The translations under genes and the position numbers were made by a program. Positions 52,623 through 62,331 of a stretch of 64,000 nt of DNA are shown in pieces. The notes beneath the pieces were generated by a model. That model saw only the letters and a program-made list of their open reading frames with translations, did not search any database and had not been told where the DNA came from. Each line of letters starts with the position of its first letter. Positions within the stretch are counted from its first letter, which is position 1. Source of the DNA: DATJLY01 sp035532935 (GTDB taxonomy: Bacteria; Pseudomonadota; Alphaproteobacteria; ATCC43930; CGMCC-115725); assembly GCA_035532935.1 (NCBI GenBank), contig DATKQE010000013.1:48566-112565 (forward strand), in the 5' to 3' direction.

Positions 52623-53762
52623 ATGGACTTTTCGCTTACCGACGAGCAGCGCGCCATTCAGGAGACGGCGCGGCACTTCGCCGAGCGCGCGCTACTGCCC
52701 CATGCGGCGCGCTGGGACGAGGAGGCGATCTTTCCGGTCGCGACGCTGCGCGAGGCGGCGGCACTCGGCTTCGCTGGCATCTACGTCCGCGAGGACGCGG
52801 GCGGCAGCGGCCTCAGCCGGCTCGATGCCGCCATCGTGTTCGAAGAACTGGCGCGCGGCTGCGTATCGACTGCGGCCTATCTCACCATCCACAACATGGC
52901 AGCGTGGATGATCGACCGCTTCGGCGACGCGGCGCAGCGCGGGCGCTTCCTGCCCGATCTCATGACGATGGCGCATTGCGCGAGCTATTGCCTGACCGAG
53001 CCGGGCGCGGGTTCCGATGCGGCCGCACTGTCCACGCGCGCGGTGCGCGATGGCGACGACTATCGCATCACCGGTGCCAAATCCTTTATTTCCGGCGCCG
53101 GCGCAAGCGACATCTATGTCGTCATGCTGCGCACCGGCGGGGCGGGCGCCAAGGGTATCTCGTGCTTCGTCGTCGAGAAGGATGCGCCCGGCCTTTCCTT
53201 CGGCCGCCGCGAGAGGAAGCTCGGCTGGAACAGCCAGCCGACGGCGATGGTGATGTTCGAGGATTGCCGCGTGCCCGCGGCGAACCGCCTCGGCGCCGAA
53301 GGCGAGGGGTTCAAGATCGCGATGATGGGGCTCGACGGCGGCCGCATCAATATCGCCGCCTGCTCGCTCGGCGGCGCGCGGGCCTGCCTCGAGGCGACGC
53401 AGCGTCATCTCCAGGACCGGCACCAGTTCGGCAAGCGCCTCGCCGAATTCCAGGCCCTGCAATTCCGTTTCGCGGACATGGCGACCGAGCTCGAGGCGGC
53501 CCGGCTCATGGTGCATCGCGCGGCGCGCTCGCTCGATGGCGGCGATCCCGATGCCACGCTCCATTGCGCCATGGCCAAGCGCTTTGCCACCGATGCCGGC
53601 TTCCGCATCGCCAACGAGGCGCTGCAACTGCACGGCGGCTATGGCTATCTCAAGGACTATCCGATCGAGCGCTATCTCCGCGACCTGCGCGTGCACCAGA
53701 TCCTTGAAGGCACCAATGAGATCATGCGGGTGATCATCGCCCGGCGGCTGCTCGGCGCATGA
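52623..53762 (+). CDS. Acyl-CoA dehydrogenase, isobutyryl-CoA dehydrogenase-like
   Basis: A 379-residue FAD enzyme starting MDFSLTDEQRAIQETARHFA. The signature blocks are YCLTEPGAGSDAAAL and KSFISGAGASDIYVVM, and the catalytic glutamate is in LEGTNEIMRVIIARRLL. The next gene encodes 3-hydroxyisobutyryl-CoA hydrolase and overlaps it by four bases, and a 3-hydroxyisobutyrate dehydrogenase follows nearby. Isobutyryl-CoA from valine is therefore the likely substrate. The start is 92 bases from the hemB start, which is divergent. Confidence 0.9.
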   Translation: MDFSLTDEQRAIQETARHFAERALLPHAARWDEEAIFPVATLREAAALGFAGIYVREDAGGSGLSRLDAAIVFEELARGCVSTAAYLTIHNMAAWMIDRFGDAAQRGRFLPDLMTMAHCASYCLTEPGAGSDAAALSTRAVRDGDDYRITGAKSFISGAGASDIYVVMLRTGGAGAKGISCFVVEKDAPGLSFGRRERKLGWNSQPTAMVMFEDCRVPAANRLGAEGEGFKIAMMGLDGGRINIAACSLGGARACLEATQRHLQDRHQFGKRLAEFQALQFRFADMATELEAARLMVHRAARSLDGGDPDATLHCAMAKRFATDAGFRIANEALQLHGGYGYLKDYPIERYLRDLRVHQILEGTNEIMRVIIARRLLGA

Positions 53763-54814
53763 GTGACGACGACGCGATCCTGCTCGAGCGGCACGGCGGG
53801 CTCGGCATCGTCACACTCAATCGTCCGCGCGCGCTCAACACCTTGTCGTTCGCGATGTGCGGACGTTTCGATGCGGCGCTTGCTGCCTGGGCCGGCGACG
53901 CGGCGCTGCGTGCGGTCGTGGTGCGGGGCGCGGGCGAGCGGGCGTTCTGTGCCGGCGGCGATGTCGTGGCGATCTACCAAGCGCGCGCCGCGCCCGGCAA
54001 TCGCGGCGTCGAGGCCGATTTCTTCCGCGCTGAATACACGCTCGTATACCGGGTCCACCGCTTCTCCAAGCCCTATGTCGCGCTGATGGATGGCGTCACC
54101 ATGGGCGGCGGCGCGGGCATTGCCGTGAACGGAAGCTATCGCGTCGCCACCGAGAGGACGGTGTTCGCCATGCCGGAGGTGCATATCGGGCTCTTCCCCG
54201 ACGTCGGCGCGACGCGGTTCCTCAACCGCTGCCCGGGCCGGATCGGCCTCTATCTCGCCCTCACCGGTCGCAGCATCGGCGCGGCCGATGCGCTCTATTG
54301 CGGCTTTGCCACCCATTTCGTGCCGCGCGACCGGGTCGCGGTGCTGCTGGAGCGCATGCGGGAGGCGCCGGCGATCGAGGCGGCGCTCGCCGCGCTTGCC
54401 GGCGATCCGGGCGAGGCGGCGCTGCCGCCGCTGCGCGAAGCGATCGATCGCTGCTTCGCCGGCGACAGCGTCGAGGCCATCGCCGCCGCGCTCGCGCACG
54501 AGCCGGGCGATTGGGCGCAGGAGGCGCGGGAGGCGATGGCGCGCGCCTCGCCCTTGAGCCTCAAGATCACCTTTCGCCAGCTTCACCTCGGCGCGGCCGA
54601 TGTCGAGGCGGCGCTGGCGCTCGAGTACCGGCTGACGCAGCACGTCCTGGCAGGCCACGATTTCTACGAAGGCATTCGGGCCCTTCTCGTCGACAAGGAC
54701 CGCAAGCCGTGCTGGCAGCACGCCTCGCCCAAAGCCGTGATCGATGCCGAGGTGGCGGGCTATTTCGCGCCCATCGGCGCGCGCGAACTGCGCTTCGATC
54801 CGGTTAGTCCGTGA
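53759..54814 (+). CDS. 3-hydroxyisobutyryl-CoA hydrolase (HIBCH)
   Basis: A 351-residue crotonase-fold hydrolase of valine degradation, which frees 3-hydroxyisobutyrate from its CoA ester. The oxyanion hole is ERAFCAGGDVVAIYQ, the active-site glutamate and aspartate are in FAMPEVHIGLFPDVGATRFL, and MDGVTMGGGAGIAVNG is typical. The length and the LRFDPV tail separate it from ordinary enoyl-CoA hydratases. It is coupled to the acyl-CoA dehydrogenase by ATGA. Its last 11 bases overlap the opposite-strand binding-protein gene. Confidence 0.92.
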   Translation: MSDDDAILLERHGGLGIVTLNRPRALNTLSFAMCGRFDAALAAWAGDAALRAVVVRGAGERAFCAGGDVVAIYQARAAPGNRGVEADFFRAEYTLVYRVHRFSKPYVALMDGVTMGGGAGIAVNGSYRVATERTVFAMPEVHIGLFPDVGATRFLNRCPGRIGLYLALTGRSIGAADALYCGFATHFVPRDRVAVLLERMREAPAIEAALAALAGDPGEAALPPLREAIDRCFAGDSVEAIAAALAHEPGDWAQEAREAMARASPLSLKITFRQLHLGAADVEAALALEYRLTQHVLAGHDFYEGIRALLVDKDRKPCWQHASPKAVIDAEVAGYFAPIGARELRFDPVSP

Positions 54815-55781
54815 GCGGCGTCAGGCCGGGCATGGTGACGCGGTCCACGGTCAGCGCGGCGCCGACATTGCCGCGCTTCTGGTCCGCCGCGATCATGTTC
54901 CCCAAAAGCTTGCGCGAGACCTTGCCGGTCGGCTCGAAATAGCCGATCCGGCGCAGGAAATCATAGCTCGCCGCCGCGTCCTTGGGCCGCGCATGGGCGG
55001 ACTTGACTAGGAGATCGATCGCCTCTTGGCGATGGGCCGGATCGTCGAGCCAGGCGATCGACTTGGTGGTGGCATCGAGCAGCCGCTGCACCAGGGCACG
55101 ATGGGACGCCGCCCAGGTCTTGTAGACAACCATCCCGGTAAAGGGCAGGTCCTTCACGTAGTCGGCGGCGAGGCCGATCGTCGGATAATCTTGCTCGGCG
55201 GCGTGGAAGTTGAGCGGTGGCAGCACCATGGCGGCATCGGCGGCACCGGCCCTGAGCGCGGCAAAGCGGGCCGCCGCGACCCCGGCGCTGATGACGTCGT
55301 AATCGCCCTTCTTGAGGCCGTTGGCGGCCATCATGCGCTCGAAATAGATCGTGATGATGTCGGGGAGCGGGCCGATCGAAATGGTCTTGCCGCGGAGATC
55401 CTTGATCGACTTGATCGTCGGCTTGGCGATGAGCACATAGGGCGCCGATCGGCCGATGATGCGGATGATGGCGATCGGCGCGCCCTTGTCGATGGCCTCG
55501 AGCGGCTCGGTCAAGCCGACGCTGACGACGGCTTCGATCGATCCCGCGGTGAGCTGCTGCACCACGCTGGCGCCGCTCGGCGCGAAATTGAGATCGAGCG
55601 TGATGCCCTCGTCGGCGAAGATTCCCTTTTGCATGGCGACGTAGAACGGCCAGAGCGGTGCCTGGCCGCCGAGCGAGCCGGCGACGATGGTATCGGCCGC
55701 GCTGGCGCTGGAAGCGAGCGCAACGAGAACGAGCCACGTTGTTGCAACAAGAATCGCTGCCGATGATTTCCACGACCGCAT
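54804..55781 (-). CDS. Orphan ABC transporter substrate-binding protein (NitT/TauT type)
   Basis: A 325-residue exported binding protein with a clear signal peptide (hydrophobic AAILVATTWLVLVALASSAS, cleavage near SASA-ADT). The SsuA/ThiY/NMT1-like fold is indicated by LWPFYVAMQKGIFADEGITL and the hinge region KSIKDLRGKTISIG. Ligands in this family include sulfonates, nitrate, pyrimidines and aromatic acids. No permease or ATPase gene is adjacent. It lies opposite in strand within the valine-degradation genes and overlaps the HIBCH 3' end by 11 bases. Confidence 0.88.
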   Translation of the reverse strand: MRSWKSSAAILVATTWLVLVALASSASAADTIVAGSLGGQAPLWPFYVAMQKGIFADEGITLDLNFAPSGASVVQQLTAGSIEAVVSVGLTEPLEAIDKGAPIAIIRIIGRSAPYVLIAKPTIKSIKDLRGKTISIGPLPDIITIYFERMMAANGLKKGDYDVISAGVAAARFAALRAGAADAAMVLPPLNFHAAEQDYPTIGLAADYVKDLPFTGMVVYKTWAASHRALVQRLLDATTKSIAWLDDPAHRQEAIDLLVKSAHARPKDAAASYDFLRRIGYFEPTGKVSRKLLGNMIAADQKRGNVGAALTVDRVTMPGLTPLTD

Positions 55782-55942
55782 CGCCGTCCTCCCTGTCCTT
55801 TCCGATCATGCTAGCGCGCAATGCGCCGCCGCGTCACGTCATACGCCGGGCGTGGTCCGGTTCCGCTGGCCACCGCTTCCCGGTATGCTGCGCGATCCCG
55901 CGCCGCGCCAAGGGCGGGCGCGACGGCACGAGGAGAGGCCGC

Positions 55943-56854
55943 ATGCGCATCGGATTCATCGGGCTCGGCAATATGGGCCGGCCCATGGCGGCGAACCTGC
56001 TGAAGGCGGGGCATCGGGTCGTCGGCTATGACCTCACGCCCGCGGCGCTCGACGGCTTCGCGGAACAAGGCGGCGCGCGTGCCGCTGCCGTCGCCGACGC
56101 CGTTGCCGGCGCCGAACTCGTGCTGACCATGCTGCCGGCGGGCGCGGCGGTGCGTGCGGTCTATGAAGGCGAGGGGGGCGTGCTGGCGGCGGCGCCGGCT
56201 TCGGCGCTGCTCGTCGATTCATCGACCGTCGACGTCGCGACGGCCCGGTCGGTCGCGGCGGCGGCGGCGCGGCGCGGCTTCGACATGCTCGACGCGCCGG
56301 TCTCGGGCGGCGTCGCGGGTGCCGCAGCAGCGAGCCTGACGTTCATGATCGGCGGCAGCGACGCCGGGTTCACCCGCGCCCGTCCGGTGCTCGAGGCGAT
56401 GGGCCGGACGATCGTTCATGCCGGCCCCGCCGGCAGCGGCCAGGCCGCCAAGATCTGCAACAACATGATCCTTGGCGTGTCGATGATTGCCGTGGCCGAG
56501 GCTTTCGCGCTGGCGGATCGGCTCGGGCTCGACCGCCGGAAGCTGTTCGACATCAGCAGCAAATCCTCAGGCCAGTGCTGGTCGATGACGAGCTATTGCC
56601 CGGTGCCGGGGCTGGTGCCGGCGGCGCCGTCGAACCGGAACTATGATGCCGGCTTCACCGCCGCCATGATGCTCAAGGACTTGAAGCTCGCCCAGGAAGC
56701 GGCCCAGGCGGCCAATGCCGCGACGCCGCTCGGGGCCGGAGCAGCGGCGCTTTACCAGATGCTCGCCAATGCCGGGCTCGGCGCCAAGGATTTCTCGGTC
56801 ATTTTTCCGTTCCTTGCGGGCGCATTGCAGGGATCGGCGTTAAGCGGGCCTTAA
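55943..56854 (+). CDS. mmsB: 3-hydroxyisobutyrate dehydrogenase
   Basis: A 303-residue NAD-dependent enzyme of valine degradation that oxidises 3-hydroxyisobutyrate to methylmalonate semialdehyde. The Rossmann motif is FIGLGNMGRPMAANLL, the substrate loop is DAPVSGGVAGAAAASLTFM and the catalytic lysine is in GSGQAAKICNNMI. SGQCWSMTSYCPVPG marks the HIBADH subgroup rather than other beta-hydroxyacid dehydrogenases. The ATG follows AGGAGAGG. The CoA-dependent semialdehyde dehydrogenase that would come next (MmsA) is not in the window. Confidence 0.93.
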   Translation: MRIGFIGLGNMGRPMAANLLKAGHRVVGYDLTPAALDGFAEQGGARAAAVADAVAGAELVLTMLPAGAAVRAVYEGEGGVLAAAPASALLVDSSTVDVATARSVAAAAARRGFDMLDAPVSGGVAGAAAASLTFMIGGSDAGFTRARPVLEAMGRTIVHAGPAGSGQAAKICNNMILGVSMIAVAEAFALADRLGLDRRKLFDISSKSSGQCWSMTSYCPVPGLVPAAPSNRNYDAGFTAAMMLKDLKLAQEAAQAANAATPLGAGAAALYQMLANAGLGAKDFSVIFPFLAGALQGSALSGP

Positions 56855-56903
56855 CGTCGTCGCGGCTAGAGTGCGGCGAAGTCCGTCAATTGCCGAGGCA
56901 TCC

Positions 56904-57383
56904 ATGCAGACCGCCTACCTCGATGTGATCGCGCTCGTGGAGCGCCTCCACCGCCAGTTCCTCGAGGTCGTGAAGCTCGAACTCGACGCCCAGGGCGTGC
57001 ACGACATCAACAACGTGCAGGCGATGATCCTGTACAATATCGGCGAAGCCGAGATGACAGTCGGCGAGCTGACGCTGCGCGGTTGCTATCTCGGTTCCAA
57101 CGTCTCGTACAACGTGAAAAAAATGCTGGAGAGCGCCTATATCGTGCAGGAGCGCTCGCCGCACGACCGCCGCTCGGTGCGCGTGCGGCTTTCCGACAAG
57201 GGCCTCGCGCTGCACCACAAGATCAGCAAGATGCACGAGCGCCATGTCGCCGCGATGATCCAGGGCGTGGCGCAGAACGACGAACTCGTCGCGGCCCACA
57301 AGACGCTGCGCCGGCTCGAGCGCTTCTGGATCCACGCCGTCGAGCTCGGCGCCCGCGCGGCCCAGTTCCCCCCGGCCGCCTGA
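56904..57383 (+). CDS. ldtR: MarR-family transcriptional regulator LdtR
   Basis: A 159-residue winged-helix regulator starting MQTAYLDVIALVERLHRQFL. The HDINNVQAMILYNIGEAEMT and GCYLGSNVSYNVKKMLE blocks, and RSPHDRRSVRVRLSDKG of the wing, are those of LdtR, an alphaproteobacterial regulator of L,D-transpeptidase and osmotic-stress genes. The target genes are not in the window. The ATG follows a GAGG site. A very strong stem-loop follows the stop. Confidence 0.88.
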   Translation: MQTAYLDVIALVERLHRQFLEVVKLELDAQGVHDINNVQAMILYNIGEAEMTVGELTLRGCYLGSNVSYNVKKMLESAYIVQERSPHDRRSVRVRLSDKGLALHHKISKMHERHVAAMIQGVAQNDELVAAHKTLRRLERFWIHAVELGARAAQFPPAA

Positions 57384-57384
57384 A

Positions 57385-57446
57385 CCGGCCAAACCCGCTC
57401 GCAAAGCGCCGGCCCGTCGCGGGGCCGGCGCTTTGCATTTGGCCGG
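57385..57446. terminator. Strong bidirectional stem-loop terminator
   Basis: A perfect 15-bp GC-rich stem, GCAAAGCGCCGGCCC (57401-57415) with GGGCCGGCGCTTTGC (57422-57436), has a six-base loop. Outer arms CCGGCCAAA (57385-57393) and TTTGGCCGG (57438-57446) can extend it. It fills the gap between ldtR and the convergent acyl-CoA dehydrogenase, so it can serve both strands. Confidence 0.88.
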
Positions 57447-58655
57447 TCAGAACGCCGCGATGCCGGTCTGGGCGCGACCGAGGATCAGGGCATGGATGTC
57501 GTGCGTGCCCTCATAGGTGTTCACGGTCTCGAGATTCAGCAGGTGGCGGATGACGTGGTATTCGTCCACGATCCCGTTGCCGCCGTGCATGTCGCGCGCC
57601 GTGCGGGCGATCTCGAGCGCCTTGCCGGTCGAGTTGCGCTTCAGGAGCGACACCATCTCGGGCGTGGCGCGGCCTTCGTCCTTGAGCCGGCCGAGACGCA
57701 AGCAGGCATGGAGGCCGAGCGTGATCTCGGTCTGCATGTCGGCCAGCTTCTTCTGGATGAGTTGGTTCGCGGCGAGCGGCCGGCCGAAGGCGGTGCGCGC
57801 GAGCGTGTAGTCGCGCGCCGCGTGCCAGCAGAACTCGGCGGCACCGAGCGCACCCCAGGCGATGCCGTAACGCGCATTGTCGAGGCAGGAGAATGGGCCG
57901 CGCAGCCCGGTCACGTTGGGCAGCAGGCTCGAGTCCGGCGCGAACACGTCGGCCATGACGATCTCGCCGGTGATCGAGGTGCGCAGCGAGAACTTGCCCT
58001 CGATCTTGGGCGTCGACAGCCCCTTCATCCCGCGCTCCAGCAGGAAGCCGCGGATCACGCCCGCTTCGTCCTTCGCCCATACCACCATGACGTCGGCGAT
58101 CGGCGAATGGCTGATCCACATCTTGCTGCCGTTGAGGACGTAGCCGCCGTCCACCTTGCGCGCGCGGCTCTTCATCCCGCCCGCATCCGAACCGTGGTCG
58201 GGCTCGGTGAGGCCGAAGCAGCCGACGAGTTCGCCCCGCGCGAGACCCGGCAGGTATTTCTGCCGCTGCTCCTCGGTGCCGAAGGCGTGAATCGGATGCA
58301 TCACCAGCGACGACTGCACCGACAGCGCCGAGCGGTAGCCGCTATCGACCCGCTCCAGCTCCCGCGCGACGAGACCGTAAGACACATAGCTCGCGCCGGC
58401 GCAGCCATAGCTCTCGATCGTGGCGCCGAGCAGGCCAAGGGCGCCCAGCTCGGGCAGGAGGTCACGGTCGACGCGCTCCTCGCGGAAGGCGGCGCGGACG
58501 CGCGGCAGCAGCTTCTCCTGCGCGAACTCGCGGGCGCTGTCGCGCGCCATGCGCTCGTCCTCGTGCAGTTCGTCGTCGAGGCGCAGCGGGTCCTGCCAAT
58601 TGAAAACCGGGCGATCGGTCTTCCCGCTGTCGCGGCGGGCGGCGGGGGTGGTCAT
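57447..58655 (-). CDS. Glutaryl-CoA dehydrogenase-like acyl-CoA dehydrogenase
   Basis: A 402-residue FAD enzyme that oxidatively decarboxylates glutaryl-CoA to crotonyl-CoA in lysine and tryptophan degradation. Family marks are FNWQDPLRLDDEL at the N-terminus, FGLTEPDHGSDAGGM, SKMWISHSPIADVMVVWAK, and TYEGTHDIHALILGRAQTG with the catalytic glutamate. The length fits. Electrons would pass to ETF. No glutaryl-CoA-forming genes are adjacent. The shared terminator lies at its 3' end. Confidence 0.92.
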   Translation of the reverse strand: MTTPAARRDSGKTDRPVFNWQDPLRLDDELHEDERMARDSAREFAQEKLLPRVRAAFREERVDRDLLPELGALGLLGATIESYGCAGASYVSYGLVARELERVDSGYRSALSVQSSLVMHPIHAFGTEEQRQKYLPGLARGELVGCFGLTEPDHGSDAGGMKSRARKVDGGYVLNGSKMWISHSPIADVMVVWAKDEAGVIRGFLLERGMKGLSTPKIEGKFSLRTSITGEIVMADVFAPDSSLLPNVTGLRGPFSCLDNARYGIAWGALGAAEFCWHAARDYTLARTAFGRPLAANQLIQKKLADMQTEITLGLHACLRLGRLKDEGRATPEMVSLLKRNSTGKALEIARTARDMHGGNGIVDEYHVIRHLLNLETVNTYEGTHDIHALILGRAQTGIAAF

Positions 58656-58708
58656 GCGGTGCTCCTCGCGGAATGGCGGCGGTGGGCCAATGGCGCTATT
58701 TTAGCGGC

Positions 58709-58900
58709 ATGGGCGAGGAGCGCGAGATCATCTTCGAATTCATCCGCCGGGGCGCCGCAGTGAAGGTCACTGCGGTCGATACCGCGACCGGCATCGAGGC
58801 GAGCATCGTCGGCGATCCGGCCTCGGGCCAGGCCGCGCTCAGGCGCCTCGCGCGGCAGAAGCTCGACTACGTTCTGGCGAAGGGGCGCGCGGGCCGCTGA
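58709..58900 (+). CDS. DUF6898 small protein
   Basis: A 63-residue protein starting MGEEREIIFEFIRRGAAVKV. The middle reads VDTATGIEASIVGDPASG, and the end is RLARQKLDYVLAKG. This is the pattern of the short DUF6898 proteins of alphaproteobacteria, whose function is unknown. It is divergent from the glutaryl-CoA dehydrogenase, with 53 bases between the starts. Its last 62 bases overlap the 3' end of msrQ on the other strand. Confidence 0.82.
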   Translation: MGEEREIIFEFIRRGAAVKVTAVDTATGIEASIVGDPASGQAALRRLARQKLDYVLAKGRAGR

Positions 58901-59735
58901 CGCGCCGCCGCCGTCGCGCCGTCCCGGCCAGCGTCATCACGCAAGCGGCGGCGAGCACGATCCAGGACGGGCGGACGCCAATGGCCAAGGAGAAATTCGC
59001 CGCGAGCACGCGCTGGAACGGAGCGTGCATGAAAAGGGCGTAATACCCGGCCTCGCCGATGCCGGTGGCGGCCGCGGCGACGAGGCCGAGCACCACCACC
59101 TGCCACAGCGGCGCGGTCCGGCCGCGCGGCGCCAACCAGTCGAGCCCGCGCCAACCCATCAGCCAGACATAGAAACCGGCCATCCAGATCGGCTCCCACT
59201 CGTCGAGCTTCGACTGCATGAAGAAATGGATGATGGCGAGCACGCCGATGGCATAGACGATGCGGTGCAGGCGCTGCCAGTTCCGCCCGCCCATGCGCTT
59301 GACCATGCCGTCGGTCGAGGTCGCGGCCAGCACGGCGAGGCCGCAGAGCGTGACGAAACCGATCGTCAGGTAGATGCGCCGCACGATCTCCGATGCCACC
59401 GTCGCGAGATTGAACGACTCGTCGGCGACGTAGAGGCAGAAATGAACCAGCACATAGGCGGCCGCCGTCACGCCGAGCATGCGGCGCACCTCGATGAGCT
59501 GCGGCCAATTGAGCAGGCGGCGCGCCGGCGAGATCACCAGGGCCAGGAAAATGAACCGAATCGTCCACAGCCCGAAATCGTGGATCGCCTCGGTTAGGGG
59601 CCGGGAGCCAAGATCGTTCGTGGCAAAGAGGTATAAAACCCAGAGGGCCGGCATGAACAGAAGGGCGAACACCGTCGTCCGCAATGGCGAGAACCGACCG
59701 CCGTAATCTTGCCAGGGAAACATGCCGCCTGTCAT
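58839..59735 (-). CDS. msrQ: Protein-methionine-sulfoxide reductase haem-binding subunit MsrQ
   Basis: A membrane b-type cytochrome of about 298 residues (YedZ/ferric-reductase-like domain) that passes quinol electrons to the periplasmic MsrP. Haem histidines are in VLVHFCLYVAD and NWQRLHRIVYAIGVLAIIHFF. About six helices are seen, plus a C-terminal extension beyond the usual 200-residue length and an arginine-rich tail. An in-frame ATG four codons later has a better ribosome site. MsrP is not adjacent. The gene's 3' end overlaps the DUF6898 gene. Confidence 0.9.
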   Translation of the reverse strand: MTGGMFPWQDYGGRFSPLRTTVFALLFMPALWVLYLFATNDLGSRPLTEAIHDFGLWTIRFIFLALVISPARRLLNWPQLIEVRRMLGVTAAAYVLVHFCLYVADESFNLATVASEIVRRIYLTIGFVTLCGLAVLAATSTDGMVKRMGGRNWQRLHRIVYAIGVLAIIHFFMQSKLDEWEPIWMAGFYVWLMGWRGLDWLAPRGRTAPLWQVVVLGLVAAAATGIGEAGYYALFMHAPFQRVLAANFSLAIGVRPSWIVLAAACVMTLAGTARRRRRVSGPRAPSPERSRASAARGA

Positions 59736-59869
59736 AGCCCAGGAAACGAAACGCGGCCATCAAATCCCATCACGAGTCGGGGAGCGGGACGCGTGCGGCC
59801 GCCGCACCGCCACTGTGACGTGCTGTCGCTGCATTCTGACGCAGCCTCGCCGTTTGCCGCCGCATCAAC

Positions 59870-59990
59870 ATCCTGCATACTTCGAGACATGCCCTTCGCG
59901 CGCTCCTCAGCATGAGGTACATCTTTGAAGGCATTAAGGAAATTCCCCATCCCGAGCGCGAGCGGAGCGAACCGTCGAAGGACGCGTGAT
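59870..59990. repeat. REP-like palindromic repeat in the gap before livH
   Basis: The 338-base gap between msrQ and livH holds no gene I can support. It contains TTCGAGACATGCCCTTCGCG followed by CGCTCCTCAGCATGAGG (59881-59917), which includes the palindrome CCTCAGCATGAGG, and about 30 bases later CCCGAGCGCGAGCGGAGCGA followed by ACCGTCGAAGGACGCG. These two phrases match a dispersed intergenic repeat I know from Bradyrhizobium and relatives. No second copy was seen in this window. Confidence 0.5.
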
Positions 59991-60073
59991 CGTGATCCAG
60001 ATGCGACACGGCGGCATGACCGGCACCGCCTTCGCCTTGCGAGGCTCGGCGGCGACGCTTAACGTTGCCGCCG

Positions 60074-60987
60074 ATGGCCTATTTCGTGCAGCAACTCATC
60101 AACGGTCTGACGCTCGGGGCGGTCTACGGCCTCATCGCGATTGGTTACACGATGGTGTACGGCATCATCGGCATGATCAATTTCGCCCATGGCGAGCTTT
60201 ACATGATCGGCGCCTTCGTGTCGCTCATCGCCTATCTGCTGCTTGGCATCGTCGGCGTGAGCTATGTGCCGCTGGCGCTGCTGCTGGTGCTGCTCGCCGC
60301 GATGGCCTTCACCGCCGTCTATGGTTGGACGGTCGAGCGCCTGGCCTATCGCCCGCTGCGGGGATCGTTCCGGTTGGCGCCGCTCATTTCGGCGATCGGC
60401 ATGTCGATCTTCCTGCAGAACTACGTGCAGATTCTCCAAGGGGCACGGGTGAAGTCGCTGCCGCCGGTCATCAACGGCGGCTTCCGCCTGTTCGAGCAGG
60501 GCGGCTTCGTCGTCCAGATGAGCTATCTCCAGGTCATCATCATCGTCCTTACCATCGGGCTGATGGCCGGGTTCAGCATGGTGATCGCGGCGACGCCGCT
60601 GGGGCGGGCGCAGCGCGCCTGCGAGCAGGACATGACCATGGCGGCGCTGTTGGGGATCGATGTCGACCGCACGATCTCGTGGACCTTCGTGATCGGCGCG
60701 TCGCTGGCCGCCGTGGCCGGGATGATGGTGACGCTCTATTACGGCGTGATCGATTTCTTCATCGGCTTCCTCGCCGGAATGAAGGCGTTCACCGCGGCGG
60801 TGCTGGGCGGCATCGGCTCGCTTCCGGGGGCGATGCTGGGCGGGCTGCTGATCGGTCTCATCGAGGCGTTCTGGTCGGGATATTTCTCGTCCGATTACAA
60901 GGACGTCGCGGTTTTCGCCGTGCTGGTGCTGGTGCTCATCTTCCGGCCGAGCGGCCTGCTCGGCCGGCCGGAGGTGGAAAAAGTTTG

Positions 60988-60988
<1 letters not shown>
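60074..60988 (+). CDS. livH: Branched-chain amino acid-type ABC transporter permease LivH
   Basis: A 304-residue inner-membrane permease with about eight helices. It opens MAYFVQQLINGLTLGAVYGL and has GMINFAHGELYMIGAF, the conserved LivH motif, then MAALLGIDVDRTISWTFVIG and AVLGGIGSLPGAMLGGLL, the cytoplasmic loop that couples to the ATPase. The ATG at 60074 is preferred to a TTG three codons upstream. Its stop overlaps the livM start (TGATG). Ligands of such transporters include Leu/Ile/Val, urea, amides and aromatic acids. Confidence 0.95.

Positions 60989-62323
<1,335 letters not shown>

Positions 62324-62331
<8 letters not shown>

Noticed and set aside
58867..59763. A second 298-codon frame on the minus strand over msrQ
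   Set aside because: The msrQ frame has regular membrane helices and haem histidines; the alternate frame is arginine- and proline-rich without pattern.
59986..60987. Long upstream extension of the livM frame
   Set aside because: The extra sequence is an alternate reading of livH and of the repeat. The livM start at 60988 overlaps the livH stop in the usual way.
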